Assembly (NCBI RefSeq): GCF_008831285.2
Contig: NC_045150.1
Coordinates: forward strand, 620,001 to 684,000
Direction: 5' to 3'
Length of the DNA stretch: 64,000 nt
Source: Nymphaea colorata
Taxonomy: Eukaryota > Streptophyta > Magnoliopsida > Nymphaeales > Nymphaeaceae
In this document: positions 34,753 to 45,639 of the stretch, piece after piece
Layout: each line of letters opens with the position of its first letter
Numbering within the stretch: position 1 is the stretch's first letter
Position numbers and translations under genes: made by a program
The notes under the pieces: generated by a model
The model's database searches: none
What the model was told of the DNA's origin: nothing
Seen by the model: only the letters and a program-made list of their open reading frames with translations

Positions 34753-34943
34753 TGTAACACCCCAAAAGTTTAGTCTCGTATCGAAGATTGTAAGAGATCT
34801 TCAAGGGCTTATAAAGGGAGGCTATTAATGAGATGATTGTCCTGGTTCCTAGCCTTTTTGAGGTTGGAACTGAAATTGCTAGGAGGCGGATTGGGATCCG
34901 CCGAACCAGGGGCTCGAGCCCAGGAGTGGGGCGGGTTGTTATA
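34753..34943 (+). repeat. TRIM 3' LTR (191 bp)
   Basis: Same length and ends as the 5' LTR and no indels between them. It is followed by target-site copy ATAAA. Confidence 0.92.
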
Positions 34944-36125
34944 ATAAAAATTAAAGATGCAAAACGTGTCTCTGCAACTCTTAACAATTTTAGATCAAAA
35001 TGTTTGTTATAAATGGAAAGTGCATGTTGATGATTTACTATGAAATTTCTGATGTTCCTCACATCATTTTCCAAGTCTTCAATCCATGAATATAATTCAT
35101 AAGCATGATGATCTTGCTCTTCACTTGATAGATTGCATATACTCTTCAGAGCCAAATTTAAGCTATGGACTGCACAAGGAGTCCAAAAGATATGAGGGTA
35201 ATCATGTTCTATCGCAATTCCAGTTGCTCTGCATACAGGTGCATTGTCTGTAATTATTTGAACAACCTTATCTTTCCCCACTTCTTCAATTATTTCCATT
35301 AACAATCTTTTCAAATACTCAGCACTTTTGTATTTACCAGATGCATCTATTGCTTTCAAGAAAATTGGTCCATTTGCTGAAGTTGCAATGAAATTAATAA
35401 GAGGGTGCCTTTGCAAATCTGTCCAGCCATCAGAAACAATAGAAACTCTGTGTTGCTCCCAAGTTAACTTTTGATACTCTAACAATTTGTTCACTAGAGT
35501 CTTTTGTTGTTCTAGTAGTACAGTGCGAAGCCTTTCAGAACTAGGGGGAACATACCTAGACAAGTTACAATTTGCAATATATGTAACTAAATCTCTCTAA
35601 TATGGACTTCTAACTACATTAAATGGTATACAATTAGCATAAAAAAATGTCACCACTTTTAGATCTAATTCTCGTCATCCTTGTAAACTAAATGACTCCT
35701 TAATTGATTTCTAATTTTGAGTAACATCAACAACTTTTATTTTTTCTTAGACCATCCTTAACATCATCATTTAAAATTGAAGCAATGTCAATATAACCGG
35801 ATGATGTCGTGCCTTTGCTTTTCTCAATGGCTTCTTGTTCTTTCTTCACCTGATCCAAAATCTCCTTACTGATTTGTTTACATACTCGAATTCCTTGTTT
35901 ATTGATTTTTAACATATGCACTTTCACTCTTGTATATGATCTAGTGAACTCATTCCCACAAAAAGAACAAAGAAAAACTGAATTTTCACCACCTTTAGGA
36001 GCTTTTCCTATTATTTTCACGTATGACCATAATGGTGGTTGGTCTTCCTGTGCAATAGATGTAGCTGATCTAGATCCACAACTTGAACTTGTAGGTTGAG
36101 AGACTTCTTTTCCTTTGTTTGCCAA

Positions 36126-37188
36126 ACTACATTAAAAATAATAAAAAGATGCAAAAAACATATAATGAACATAAAATTGAAGGAATAAAACACAATAGTT
36201 CCACATCCCAACAATCACCATTATAAGTGCATAAGGAAGCATAACAAATTAACAATTAACAACTTAGAATATCTATGGTTTTCAGCTGATATAAATGTAA
36301 AACCAGCATATAAGTCGTGTCATTCTAAGAGTGAAAACAACATTGAAAAGCCAAAGCAGAAAAATCATAAACAGCTGATAAACAACTGTTCTTCTTATCC
36401 AAATAATCATAAAGAGCCGATAAGAAACCTGTCTTCTTCTATTGTTTTCTGTAAGAGCAGAACTAATACAACAGGAAAAATCGTACAAAGTTACAACAGG
36501 AAAATTTATACAACAGTCAACATGAAAAATCAGGCAATAGGAAATTATACAAATTCAAATGAACGCTTACAGCCATACACACTCAAAGAGAACATCCCCA
36601 AATCGGCAAATCCAAAAAGAAAAAACCGTCTATAGCATTGAAGAAGAGTTAAGGTTCAAGATCGAAGGATTAAAGATCCAATCTTTAAACAATAACATCC
36701 CCAAATCGGCAAATCAAAAAAAAAAAAAAAAACACACCCCAAATCTCAGGTTTCTTCTTAAGCCATATCTTTATCCAACCAACTAGATTTTTGCTAGAGT
36801 AGAGGTGATTAGTCGTTGATCATTCTTGTGATTGTTTCTACCATCCTTTTTGGAGTGGGTTATCTTGGTGTGGCTGATCTAGAAAAGGTTTATTGATAAC
36901 ATGGGATTTCATTGTCCGATCGTAGATGGTGGTTCCTCTATGTTGGCCTTGGCTGCAATCTAATTTAGGGCTGAACTTCATGTTTGAGACTCTCAGTTGA
37001 TATAGATAATTCCAGTTCTCTTTTCATATATATATATATATATTTCTCTTGGTTCTCCAATACATTGCTGAATCTGAGGAGGTGATTGTCCTCATTTTTG
37101 TGGAGTTTTTGGTCTGCTATTATCCATGTTAGTCTCTAGTGGCTCTCTCTTTTGTCATATAGCAGCTTTTGTTAGTGTTGGTAGGGTT
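36126..37188. other. Region upstream of the hAT transposase relic, no gene
   Basis: This presumably holds the 5' flank of the hAT element, whose right terminus I could not find. It contains a repeated sentence CCCCAAATCGGCAAATC.AAA (near 36596 and 36700), an A-run near 36717 and a (TA)n run at about 37027. Confidence 0.45.
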
Positions 37189-37444
37189 CATGGCTGAATA
37201 CAAGAATATGGGTGAGACTTATAACTCCGACTCTATGGCCGACTGTAAGGCTTTTGCGAATCCCTTCTTTCATGGATTGACTGTTAAATTAGATGGAGCT
37301 ATTTACCAAGTATGGCTTTGTACCTGTACGATATCAATGGTTGGGCTCAGCAAAGATCGTATTATTGAAGAGGATGAGCCTAAAACAAAGGTAGAAAACA
37401 AATTACTTGGAAGGAGAATAACAATAGTCATGGCCTGTATATGA
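37189..37444 (+). pseudogene. Copia gag N-terminal fragment
   Basis: An 85-codon frame from ATG reads FFHGLTVKLDGAIYQVWL, then IIEEDEPKTKVENKL. The pattern Lys-Leu-Asp-Gly-x-x-Tyr-x-x-Trp is the start of a copia Gag (DUF4219/UBN2). It stops after MACI and no zinc knuckle follows in register. A second gag start lies downstream (38290), so this piece belongs to a different, truncated copia insertion. Confidence 0.55.
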
Positions 37445-37594
37445 ATAGAGTTCAACTCCACATTGCTAGTGGCTTATGTTACTATACTATAGCTAGATAT
37501 TTGTGGGTGTTGAATAATATTTGTGTTAGGTGGTGTTTTGAACTTAAGAGTTTTAGGAACAACTCTTTACAAATAAATGTTCTAGTAGTGGACT

Positions 37595-37780
37595 AAAGTC
37601 GTGACTTGGATATATTGGATCCATTAGGTTTGGATCAAAGTCGTGACTTGGATATATTGGACCTAGTATCATTATCTGGATCTACTTAGATTTGGATCTA
37701 AAATCATTATTTGTATCTACTTGGATCTAGATCCAAAGTCATTATTTGGATACCTTTGGCTTTGGATCTAAGCTTATGAT
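37595..37780. repeat. Short minisatellite of GGATCTA/TTGGAT words, including a 42-bp duplication
   Basis: AAAGTCGTGACTTGGATATA occurs at 37595 and 37637 (period 42). The following DNA continues as degenerate repeats of TTTGGATCTAAA.TCATTAT.TGGATC to about 37780. Confidence 0.75.
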
Positions 37781-38289
37781 ATAGATCCATTGTTTTGGAT
37801 ATAGAATAGTACCTGCATGCAAGACTTGTTATATTGGGATTCAAATTCAAATTGTGGTTATGTCTTATATAACATGAAGATGAATCGACTGAAACAACAT
37901 GCCACCATAGCCTCCTTTGTGATGTTAGTTCATTTGGAATATTAAGATGTATGTGTTTGTCCTTCATGCAGCTCAAAGGAAGGGTACTGAATGGCAAATG
38001 TGTTGGTAATAAATATGTGACTATTCATGAGGTTTCTATGTGGACAACAAGGTGGTCCAAAGATAGATTTGTTGTCTGATGGGGTTTATTGTCAATATTT
38101 GTTACTAAACAAAGGAATAGACTTACAAGTTGATGTTGTTGTCCAAAGATAGTATATCAACGTTATGCAAGGTGGTCTTTGATGGGTTATATCATCATTT
38201 GACTTTGGTACTTAATTGTTCTTGCATTTATGTTCAAACATTGAAGGTGAGTGCGTGCTTGGCTATTTTGTTCTTTATGTAGTTAGTGC

Positions 38290-41200
38290 TAATCATGTTT
38301 CAATATCTGCACAAATCAATTATATCACTGAATTGAATGTCTCAAACTTCAAAATCTAGAAAGAGAACATAATGATAGCTCTCAACTGCATGAATTTGAA
38401 TCTTGTGTTAAGAGGTGAAATGTCAAAATTGTTATGAATAGAAAACGGCTACTTGCACACTTCTACCAAATCATTTCTTAAGGAAATATAAGAAAAAATG
38501 AGACATTAGGGATACATAATGGAAATGTCTTATTTTGTTTCAACACTGAATGCACTTAAGCTGGAGATGTTTGAAAAATTGTTTGTAAATTTAGTGCTTA
38601 TGTATCATTCGGTGCAGTTTACCTATTTTAAGGTCAGTTACAATTGCCAAAAAGATAAATGAACTCTAAACAAACTCATTGCACACTGTATGCAAGAGGA
38701 AGAAAGGATGAAACAAGAGAAGGCAAAAACTACTCACATGGCAACTATGTTTAGAGAAGTTGTAATTGAATCATCATAGCAGAAGAAATATAAAAGATAT
38801 AACGATGAAAAGTCAAGCTGTTTTTTCTGTAAAGTCGATGGTCACATGAAGAAGGATTGTGTCAAATATCATGTCTGGTGTGAAAAGAAAGGTGCTATCC
38901 TTTCTATTGTTTATTCTAAAGTTCATTTAACTCTAACAACATATTTGGTGAGTAGATTCAGATGTTATTGCTCCCATAAGCAGCTCTATGCATGGTTACC
39001 TAAGTTGTCGAACGTCAAATGATGAAAGATTCATCTATTTGGATGACAGCTAAGTGATTAAAGTTTAGGAGATGTGAATGTTTAGGTTGTTATTAAATAG
39101 TTGTTATTTAGACTTGAAAAAAACTTATGTTGTTCTGTCATTTAGGTAGAATTTAATTTTTATTTGTGTTGGACAAATTTGGTTACTCTGGTTTATTTAG
39201 AAGTACTAAGTTTAGTTTATTTCATAATTCAAGTCTTACCTGTCTCAGGTTACTTGTCTTTCCCTAGAAACCTATATTTATGTGAAATTATTGCTTCATT
39301 CAGTGAACCCTTGCATTTGAGCACTCATGATACGAAACATAAATTAATTGAATAGAATTCTACTGCCTTGTGGCACAAACGTTTAGATCACATATCTAGA
39401 TAGACAATTGAAAGGCTTGTGATAGATGCAATTCATGATTCTTTTGATTTTACACATTTTAATGTGTGCACTGAATGTATCAAAGGAAAACAAATAAACA
39501 TTAAAAAGCGTTGTCTAGAGATGTTCAGATGTCTTAGAACTCATTCATAGTGATATTTTCTTGTCTATTTCATATTGTTTCTTAGAATGACCAATAGTAT
39601 TTTATAACATTATAGACAATATTCTCGTTATAAGTATTTGCATTTAATTCATCAAGGATATAGTCTTTGGACGTGTTCAAGGTTTTTAAGGCTGAAGTTG
39701 AACCAACTTGGCAAAAAATTAAAGTTGTCAAATCTAACTGTGGGATAAATACTATGGTTGATATGATGAATCCGGTGAACGACATCTAGGGCCACTGCTA
39801 AATTCCTAGAGGAATGTGGTTTTGTCCTTCAATATACAATGTTGGGTAGCCTTAGCATGAATGGTGTTGCTGAACAATGAAATATGAATCTTAACGACAT
39901 GGTAAAAAATATGATTAGTCATTTCCTCTTGCTTGAGTCCCTCTGAAGTAAAGCACTAAAGATTGCAACACGTCTATTAAATAGAGTACCTATTAAAGCA
40001 CCACGTAAAACCTTTTATGAAATGTGGACATGCAAAAAGCTTTGTATGAAATGTCTTGATATTTGGGGATGTCCAGCAGATGCTAGGACATATAGGCCTA
40101 ATGAAAGAAAATTGGATGTTAGAACAGTTAGCTATTACTTTGTTGGTTATTCTGAAAGATCTAGGGGTATAAGTTTTATGGGCTTGTTCACAAGTCCATT
40201 TTTGAAACAGGAAATGCTTGTTTCTTTTAAAGTATAAGATTGGAGACCTTGTATTTAAAAAAAAAGCAGTGTCCCTATTCCTGCGGCTGCTATTAATGAA
40301 GAACATGTTCATTGTCTGACATCAATCAAATAGAACATATAGAACAAGATGTCACTCAGGATCTCCCTACTAATGAATCATAGGTATCTTCTAGAATGAA
40401 ACTCAACAATCTCAAAAAACATAGGAACAAGTGCCACTAAGAAGATCTATTAGAGAGACAAGAAGCATAATTTCATATTATTATGTTGTATATCTCTAAG
40501 AACATATGAGTATTGATGGAATGAATGATGATCTTATAAACTTTCATGAGACCATCAATTGTTCTAACTCTCACAAATATATTTATGTCATGCAAGAAAA
40601 GTTGAAGTCTATTAATGACAATGATTTTTTGGGATCTTGTCCCATTACCTATAGGTACGAAACCCATTAGTTGCAAATGGATATTTAAGACAAAACAAGA
40701 TTCAAATGATAATGTCAAAAGGTATAAAAGCCGTCTTGTTGATAAAGGCTTCACTCAAAAGAAAGACATGGACTACAATAAGACATTCTCTCAAATTTCT
40801 TCAAAGGACTTCTTTAAAATCATAATGGCGCTAATGGCTCGTTTTGATTTGGAGCTTCATCAAATGGATGTGAAGTCTATGTTTCTTAATGATGACATTG
40901 ATGAAACGATATATATGATGTAATTAAAAAATTTTTTAGTGGAAGATGCAAAGGATATTGTTTGCAAATTTAAAAAAATCCATGGCAATTGAGAAAAATC
41001 TATATATGGCTTTAAATAGACTTCTCATCAATGATATCATAAATTTCATAAGCTTATTATTTCATTTGGTTTTGAGGTAAATTTAAATAATGAAGGCATA
41101 TATCATAAATTTTATGGAGTTAAATTTATATTCTTGGTATTATATGTTGATGATATACTTCTTACTAATAGCGATATAAGCTTACTGCATGATACTAAGA

Positions 41201-42080
41201 AGTTTCTACCAAAGAAATTTGAAATGAAAAATCTTAGTATTGCTTCTTTTGTATGTATTACGAATTTAGATACATTAAGATCAATCTCAAGGTATCATTG
41301 GATTATCACAAAAGAGCTATACTGATAAAGTTTTAAAAAAATTTGGCATGAAGGATTGCAACCAGGTGATAATCCAGTTTCTAAGGAAGACAAATTCAAT
41401 CTCAGTCAATGCCCCAAAAAACAGTTTGAAGTAAAGGAAATGCAAAAGATTCCTTATGCCTCGGATGTTGGTAATCTGACGTATATTCAGGTGTGTGTAC
41501 ATGCCTAGATATTGCATTCATTGTGACATGTTAGGTAGATATTTAAGCAACCCAAGAGTGGATCATTGAAAGGCAGCCAAACAATTTATGTGATATCTAC
41601 AAATAACAAATGGTTATATGCTCACATTTAAGAAGTCAGATAATTTGAAATCAATAGGTGTTCTGACTTCGATTTTTGTTTTCTATATGCCAAGACAGTC
41701 AAAGACCCACATCATACTATGTTTATCTATTGGCTAGGGGGTTAATTTCGTGGAGTAGCAAAAAGAAATTCATTACTTATTCTCCTAAGTAAAGTTTGTT
41801 GTTTGTTATGAGACATTCAATCATATGTTATGGCAGTGAAATTTTGTTACTAAGCTACACATTCTAGATAAAATCACAAGATAAATAATGTTACTATGAA
41901 AATAACTCTGCAGTTCTATATTCCAACAATATTAGGAGCTCATGTGTTAAAGAAAAAATTTAGATTGGTCAACTGTTTATTGATGACATTGGTAGGAATT
42001 CTATGGTTGTGTACCCACTCACTAAGGGTGTTTTACCCAAAGATCTTTCATGAGTATACTTCTCATATAGGTGTTTCATC
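38290..42080 (+). pseudogene. Copia gag-pol relic (inactive)
   Basis: The polyprotein would supply capsid, protease, integrase and RT-RNase H. Recognisable parts: zinc knuckle C-x2-C-x4-H-x4-C near 38820; RT blocks KPISCKWIFKTKQDSNDN, DKGFTQKKDMDYNKTFS and LELHQMDVKSMFLNDDID (40660-40910); the YVDDI catalytic motif at about 41145; FEMKNLS following it. RNase H is represented by SKKKFITYSP near 41760 and the terminal block by PLTKGVLPK near 42020. At least ten in-frame stops and several frameshifts were seen. A stop (TAA) follows directly after TIYMM at 40921. This is an old copy with no function of its own. Confidence 0.85.
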
Positions 42081-42510
42081 TTTTCAAGACTTGTTGGTTT
42101 GAGAGATAGTTTATATTTGGATACTTTTATTATACATATGTTTGTCGTTATAAATTATAGTTTTTTTCAATTCACAATAAGTTTATTTGGTTATGATCTC
42201 ATTAAATTTATGGTTAGACTAATTAAAAATAGACATGTTAATATCATGTTACACATAATTTTCATGCTACACAACCATACTTGAACTATGTCATTTAATT
42301 ATGTCAATATATGTGACCACTGATGGGTTTGTTTCATTGATGATAGTGATGATGATCCCTTTTTTTCCACAATGGCATGGTTAATGGGCGAAATTGTCTA
42401 AGGTGATGGTAAAGTTAGCAGTTTGAAACTCATAATGATTAAGTTGTAATGCATGGTTCTATCATGACATATATGGTCCAAGTAGGAGATTGTTAGGAAT
42501 CTATATAGAG
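38290..42510 (+). mobile_element. Degenerate full-length Ty1/copia element
   Basis: Order on the plus strand: gag start near 38300 (NVSNFKIWKENIMIALNCM), CCHC zinc knuckle at about 38820 (CFFCKVDGHMKKDC), GAG-pre-integrase at about 39370 (LWHKRLDHIS, then CTECIKGKQI), integrase remains at 39530-40200, RT at 40615-41320, RNase H remains to about 42080, then a purine-rich tract (AAGTAGGAGAT) and TGTTAGGAAT near 42493, likely the 3' LTR start. Every domain is broken by stops or frameshifts. I did not find the 5' LTR. Confidence 0.85.
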
Positions 42511-44777
42511 GGCTTAGATATATGTTGATTATCAACTATAGGCTATCTATATAGATAGACCCTATTTATGGTGATCTAATAAGTCTAAGTATGTTTCATC
42601 TCATTTAGTATGGATATATGTGTAGAAACCAGCAACGATCCATATCTTGTTTATGATGGGTAAAACCATCATTTGAACCCTCAAGGTTGCAGTCCCCAAG
42701 ACACGAAGGTTAGAAAAAATTTCATTGTGTGATCTTCAATATCTCATCCTAAAGATTTTGTTTCACTTGTAGCCTCTAAAAGATCTATTGGGCCTTCTTC
42801 CACTTGTGTGATGGACATTGGTATGCTTCTATGCTTCTGCAAACTTCTCAATGTCAAGCACGTTCTATTCTTATAATTTTTGGCATATATAATATTTATT
42901 TGTTTATGCCTTCATCTAAGTCTTGATTTACTACTAGTGTTCCTGCTCATCCTATTTCTAGCATTGGCATTGTCATTGCTACTATCATTAATTATGTTGG
43001 CTTTGATATCATTAATTATGTTGTTTTTGATATTTTGGCTTTCTCAGGCAATGTCTTCCTCAAGCATGGATATGAAATCTATCTCATTCCTCGAGATAGA
43101 GTTGGAGGGATACACGAGTGATTTTACATACTTTAGAGGGAGAAGTAGATGATGGGTGTTATGTTCTAGTTCTGTTTGTGATATTTCAGTTTTCCAAAAG
43201 TATCTCTTCTCATACTTTTTAGCAATGAAATAAATGTTGATTTATTCTTTGGATATATTGCATATGATTCTTCTACTATTACTAGTCCTAGCTTTTATTT
43301 CATTCATTTGGATTAAAGGAACAGAAAATGTTAACAAAAGGATAATTGATGGTTTGGATGTGACTGACTACTGCTCTTCTTCAAACAAAATTTAGCTCAC
43401 CTACTAAGCAGCTCAAAAGTATGGTCTATGGCCCAATTAATGCACAGAAAAGGAGGGAACAAAGAGGGGAAGGCTCTGTCCCAACTAGGCATGGCTCTAA
43501 TTCTTTTCTTTTGTGCAGACCATATCTTCGGCTTTGCATTCCTTGATTTCACAAGCTGGGGTATATTGTGAAGCCATGAGGAGTAATCCTTGATCTATGA
43601 AAGCTTTGGTGCCAATTACTCGGCCTGATCAGGGGTGTTGGTGCCTATAGCTGGTTGAGTCCTACCTAAGCTATTTCGGTGCGAAGTGCCACTGAGTTGC
43701 ATGCACCACTATAGGGTAACGTGGACACTTTAGTCATTTTTAAAAAAGGAGTAGACATTTTGGTATTTTTTATTCTTTCCATCCTTTTTCCTTATAGAAG
43801 CCTTTTCTTTTGATGAACTACGGATACTCTAGTCATTTGTATCTAAAAAAAAGTTGTGCATGAGGATGATGCAAGTAACCAGCTTTGATGCCAAGTTGAT
43901 ATTGGTGCATTGGGGTGCAAAATAACTACAATGTCCCTGGCTTATCATGAGAAGGCTCCTTCTATAAAAAAAGAAAGATTAAAAGCGAAAAAGTAACATT
44001 CATAAAAATGCTAATTGGAAGAAAGAAATGGTCAAAACTTCCTAAAATCCCTCGGTCTATTTTCGATGTGTGATGAAAATTGATGAGAAATGGTACCATG
44101 GGACTCTATGAGCTGCTAGATAAAGATAGAGAAAGATATTTGGATCTAAGAATAGTGGGAATTGAGTCTTAACGATTAGCTATATCTATGTTTGGATTTC
44201 AGATCTATGAGGTCTCTCTGATCTGCAACATGTTTGATGGGTTTTAGATGGATTGTAGATCTCCTCTTGTCTTTGTGCATTACTAGAAGAGATGTTCTCC
44301 CTTGCCCTCTTCCATGATGCAGCCATGGTGAATCAGGTGAGTTGCAATTTCTTTCTTTCTCTCTCAAGTTTTACTGGCAAAATCCTTATCATTTTGTCAC
44401 GAGGAGCTGAAATCCTCCAGTCAATTATCCATCTGAGCATTGGCACAGCTATATATGTGTGTGTGTGTGTGTGTGTGTTGTGGATTTCATCAGCCGGTGA
44501 AACCCTCACCATATCTCTCTTTCTTCCAAGCTTGGCTGGTGAAACCTTTAACTAAAACCAATGTCCCTATGAGTTTTGCTTGCATCTTTCTCTGTCTCAC
44601 ACACAGTTTTTATGTGGCCAAGGCTTTCTATGTCTTCACTTCTCCAATTTTGCCCCATGGGCTATAAGTGGCAGAAGACCTACCAAGGGCCTCTCTTGCA
44701 AGATTGAGACTTGCATGAGAAATTTCATCCTCCATCTAACATAATATCTTCATATTCTAGGATTCTTAAGTAGAATT
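42511..44777. other. Probable 3' LTR remnant followed by intergenic DNA
   Basis: The first few hundred bases after 42493 should be the copia LTR, with palindromic CTATCTATATAGATAG at about 42543, but without a partner its end cannot be set. The frame at 42880 is a hydrophobic Leu-rich chance frame. Nothing else is supported. A (TG)n run lies at 44452. Confidence 0.45.
44452..44480. repeat. (TG)n microsatellite
   Basis: About 12 uninterrupted TG units. Confidence 0.95.
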
Positions 44778-45185
44778 TACTAAAATATGATACAAAACAA
44801 TTTTAGTAAATGTGTGCGATAAATATTATTGTTTTTGTTTTAATATCGTAGAGTTATGGCATAGCAAATTAAGAGTTTAATGTCAAGTGTTATGGTATAA
44901 TAAATTAAGGTGGTAATGAGGAGGTTTTTTATTTTTTAATCTTTTAATATGATGTTTGTAATAGCCATTAGTGTGGAGTTTTATGAGTAAGTTGAGTGTC
45001 TTGAGGTAGCCTATAAATAGGTGTCTTGGTTTGTGTCATTTGTATCAAGTGTAAAGTGTGGCAAGGTGGCTTTGTGGGAGTCATGAGTTGTATGAGTGCT
45101 CTCTTCTTCTAATTGAGAACTTGTTTTGCAAAGTTCGTTGCATGCAACATAAAGTACGGTATTCGATTATTGTTTATTTTCAACA
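44778..45185 (+). repeat. 5' LTR of the 44.8-49.6 kb copia element
   Basis: Shares AACAATTTTAGTAAATGTGTG, GCCTATAAATAGGTGTCTTG (TATA box TATAAATA at about 45012) and TTGTTTATTTTCAAC with the 3' LTR, in the same order. Confidence 0.88.
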
Positions 45186-45188
45186 TTG

Positions 45189-45201
45189 TGGTATCCTAGC
45201 C
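45189..45201 (+). promoter_or_regulatory. Decayed primer-binding site
   Basis: TGGTATCCTAGCC differs from the tRNA-iMet site TGGTATCAGAGCC at two bases and lies three bases after the LTR end. Confidence 0.7.
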
Positions 45202-45639
45202 TAAGCTCGTTCAAACTGGGCATATTCCTCAGAACGGATTAAGACATTGTGAAGATTCTTTTGAAGCTGAATTTTCAAGGTTGTTCATAAACGTCTGATT
45301 GACAAATGTTGTCAAATGGTATGAATTTGAATACTACTCTCAACCTCTCACACACTTTGGTACTTAATTTTTAATAGAGAAAGTTATGAATTTTGTTGCA
45401 TTAAAATAAAGACATTTTGTATATCACAAGATCTTTGGAATCTAGTTGAAAAATGATGCGGCAAAGTCTTCAAATGAAGGGGAGGAGACACACAAGAAGG
45501 ATGCGAGGTTCTTCTTGTTTTGCTGCAAACTGTGACTGAAAATATTTTTTCTCACATCACAGTAGCGACCTAGTCAAGTGAAGCTTGGAACACTTTGAAA
45601 AAAAACTTATTATGGAGATAATAAGGTAACTACAGTATA

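Larger units (their letters stand above)
34486..34943 (+). mobile_element. Complete miniature LTR retrotransposon (TRIM/SMART type), 458 bp
   Basis: Two direct repeats of exactly 191 bp (34486-34676 and 34753-34943), each TGTAAC...GTTATA, flank a 76-bp internal part. Just inside LTR1 is TGGTATCAGAGCC, the plant initiator-Met-tRNA primer-binding site. Just before LTR2 is the purine tract AAGGGGGATGGA. ATAAA occurs on both outer borders (34481-34485 and 34944-34948), a perfect 5-bp target duplication. There is no coding capacity, so it needs proteins from an autonomous LTR element. It sits inside the hAT transposase relic and is therefore younger than that insertion. Orientation (plus) follows from PBS and purine-tract order. 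Confidence 0.95.
33389..36125 (-). pseudogene. Dead hAT-superfamily transposase (BED finger, DUF659, hATC)
   Basis: Exon with BED zinc finger at 36125-35727: CSFCGNEFTRSYTRVKVHM with two Cys and a downstream His. A second segment (35600-34944) starts YVPPSSERLRTVLLEQQ and contains IVSDGWTDLQRHPLINF (DUF659 Asp region), VVQIITDNAPVCRA and FWTPCAVHSLNLALK. It is interrupted after RFASLIFI by the miniature LTR retrotransposon at 34486-34943. The frame resumes at 34480 with MVKTMKRIKNALINMV, WWDRIFYFLAFTEPIWEMLR, then the hATC dimerisation block (ERNWSTYSQIHTIK, NNLTSKRAEDLVYVHSNL). A small acidic last exon ends near 33410. A Trp codon turned to TGA, several other stops and a frameshift make it inactive. 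Such proteins cut and paste hAT DNA transposons in the nucleus. Confidence 0.88.

Noticed and set aside
34566-34757. Plus-strand 63-codon frame and the minus-strand extension ITTRPTPGLEPLVRR of the transposase frame
   Set aside because: Both lie within the TRIM insertion; the apparent transposase C-terminus is LTR sequence read through by chance.
42880-43152. 90-codon Leu-rich hydrophobic frame
   Set aside because: It is built from AT-rich near-repeats (TTAATTATGTTG), without a homologous pattern or splice context; probably LTR or intergenic DNA.
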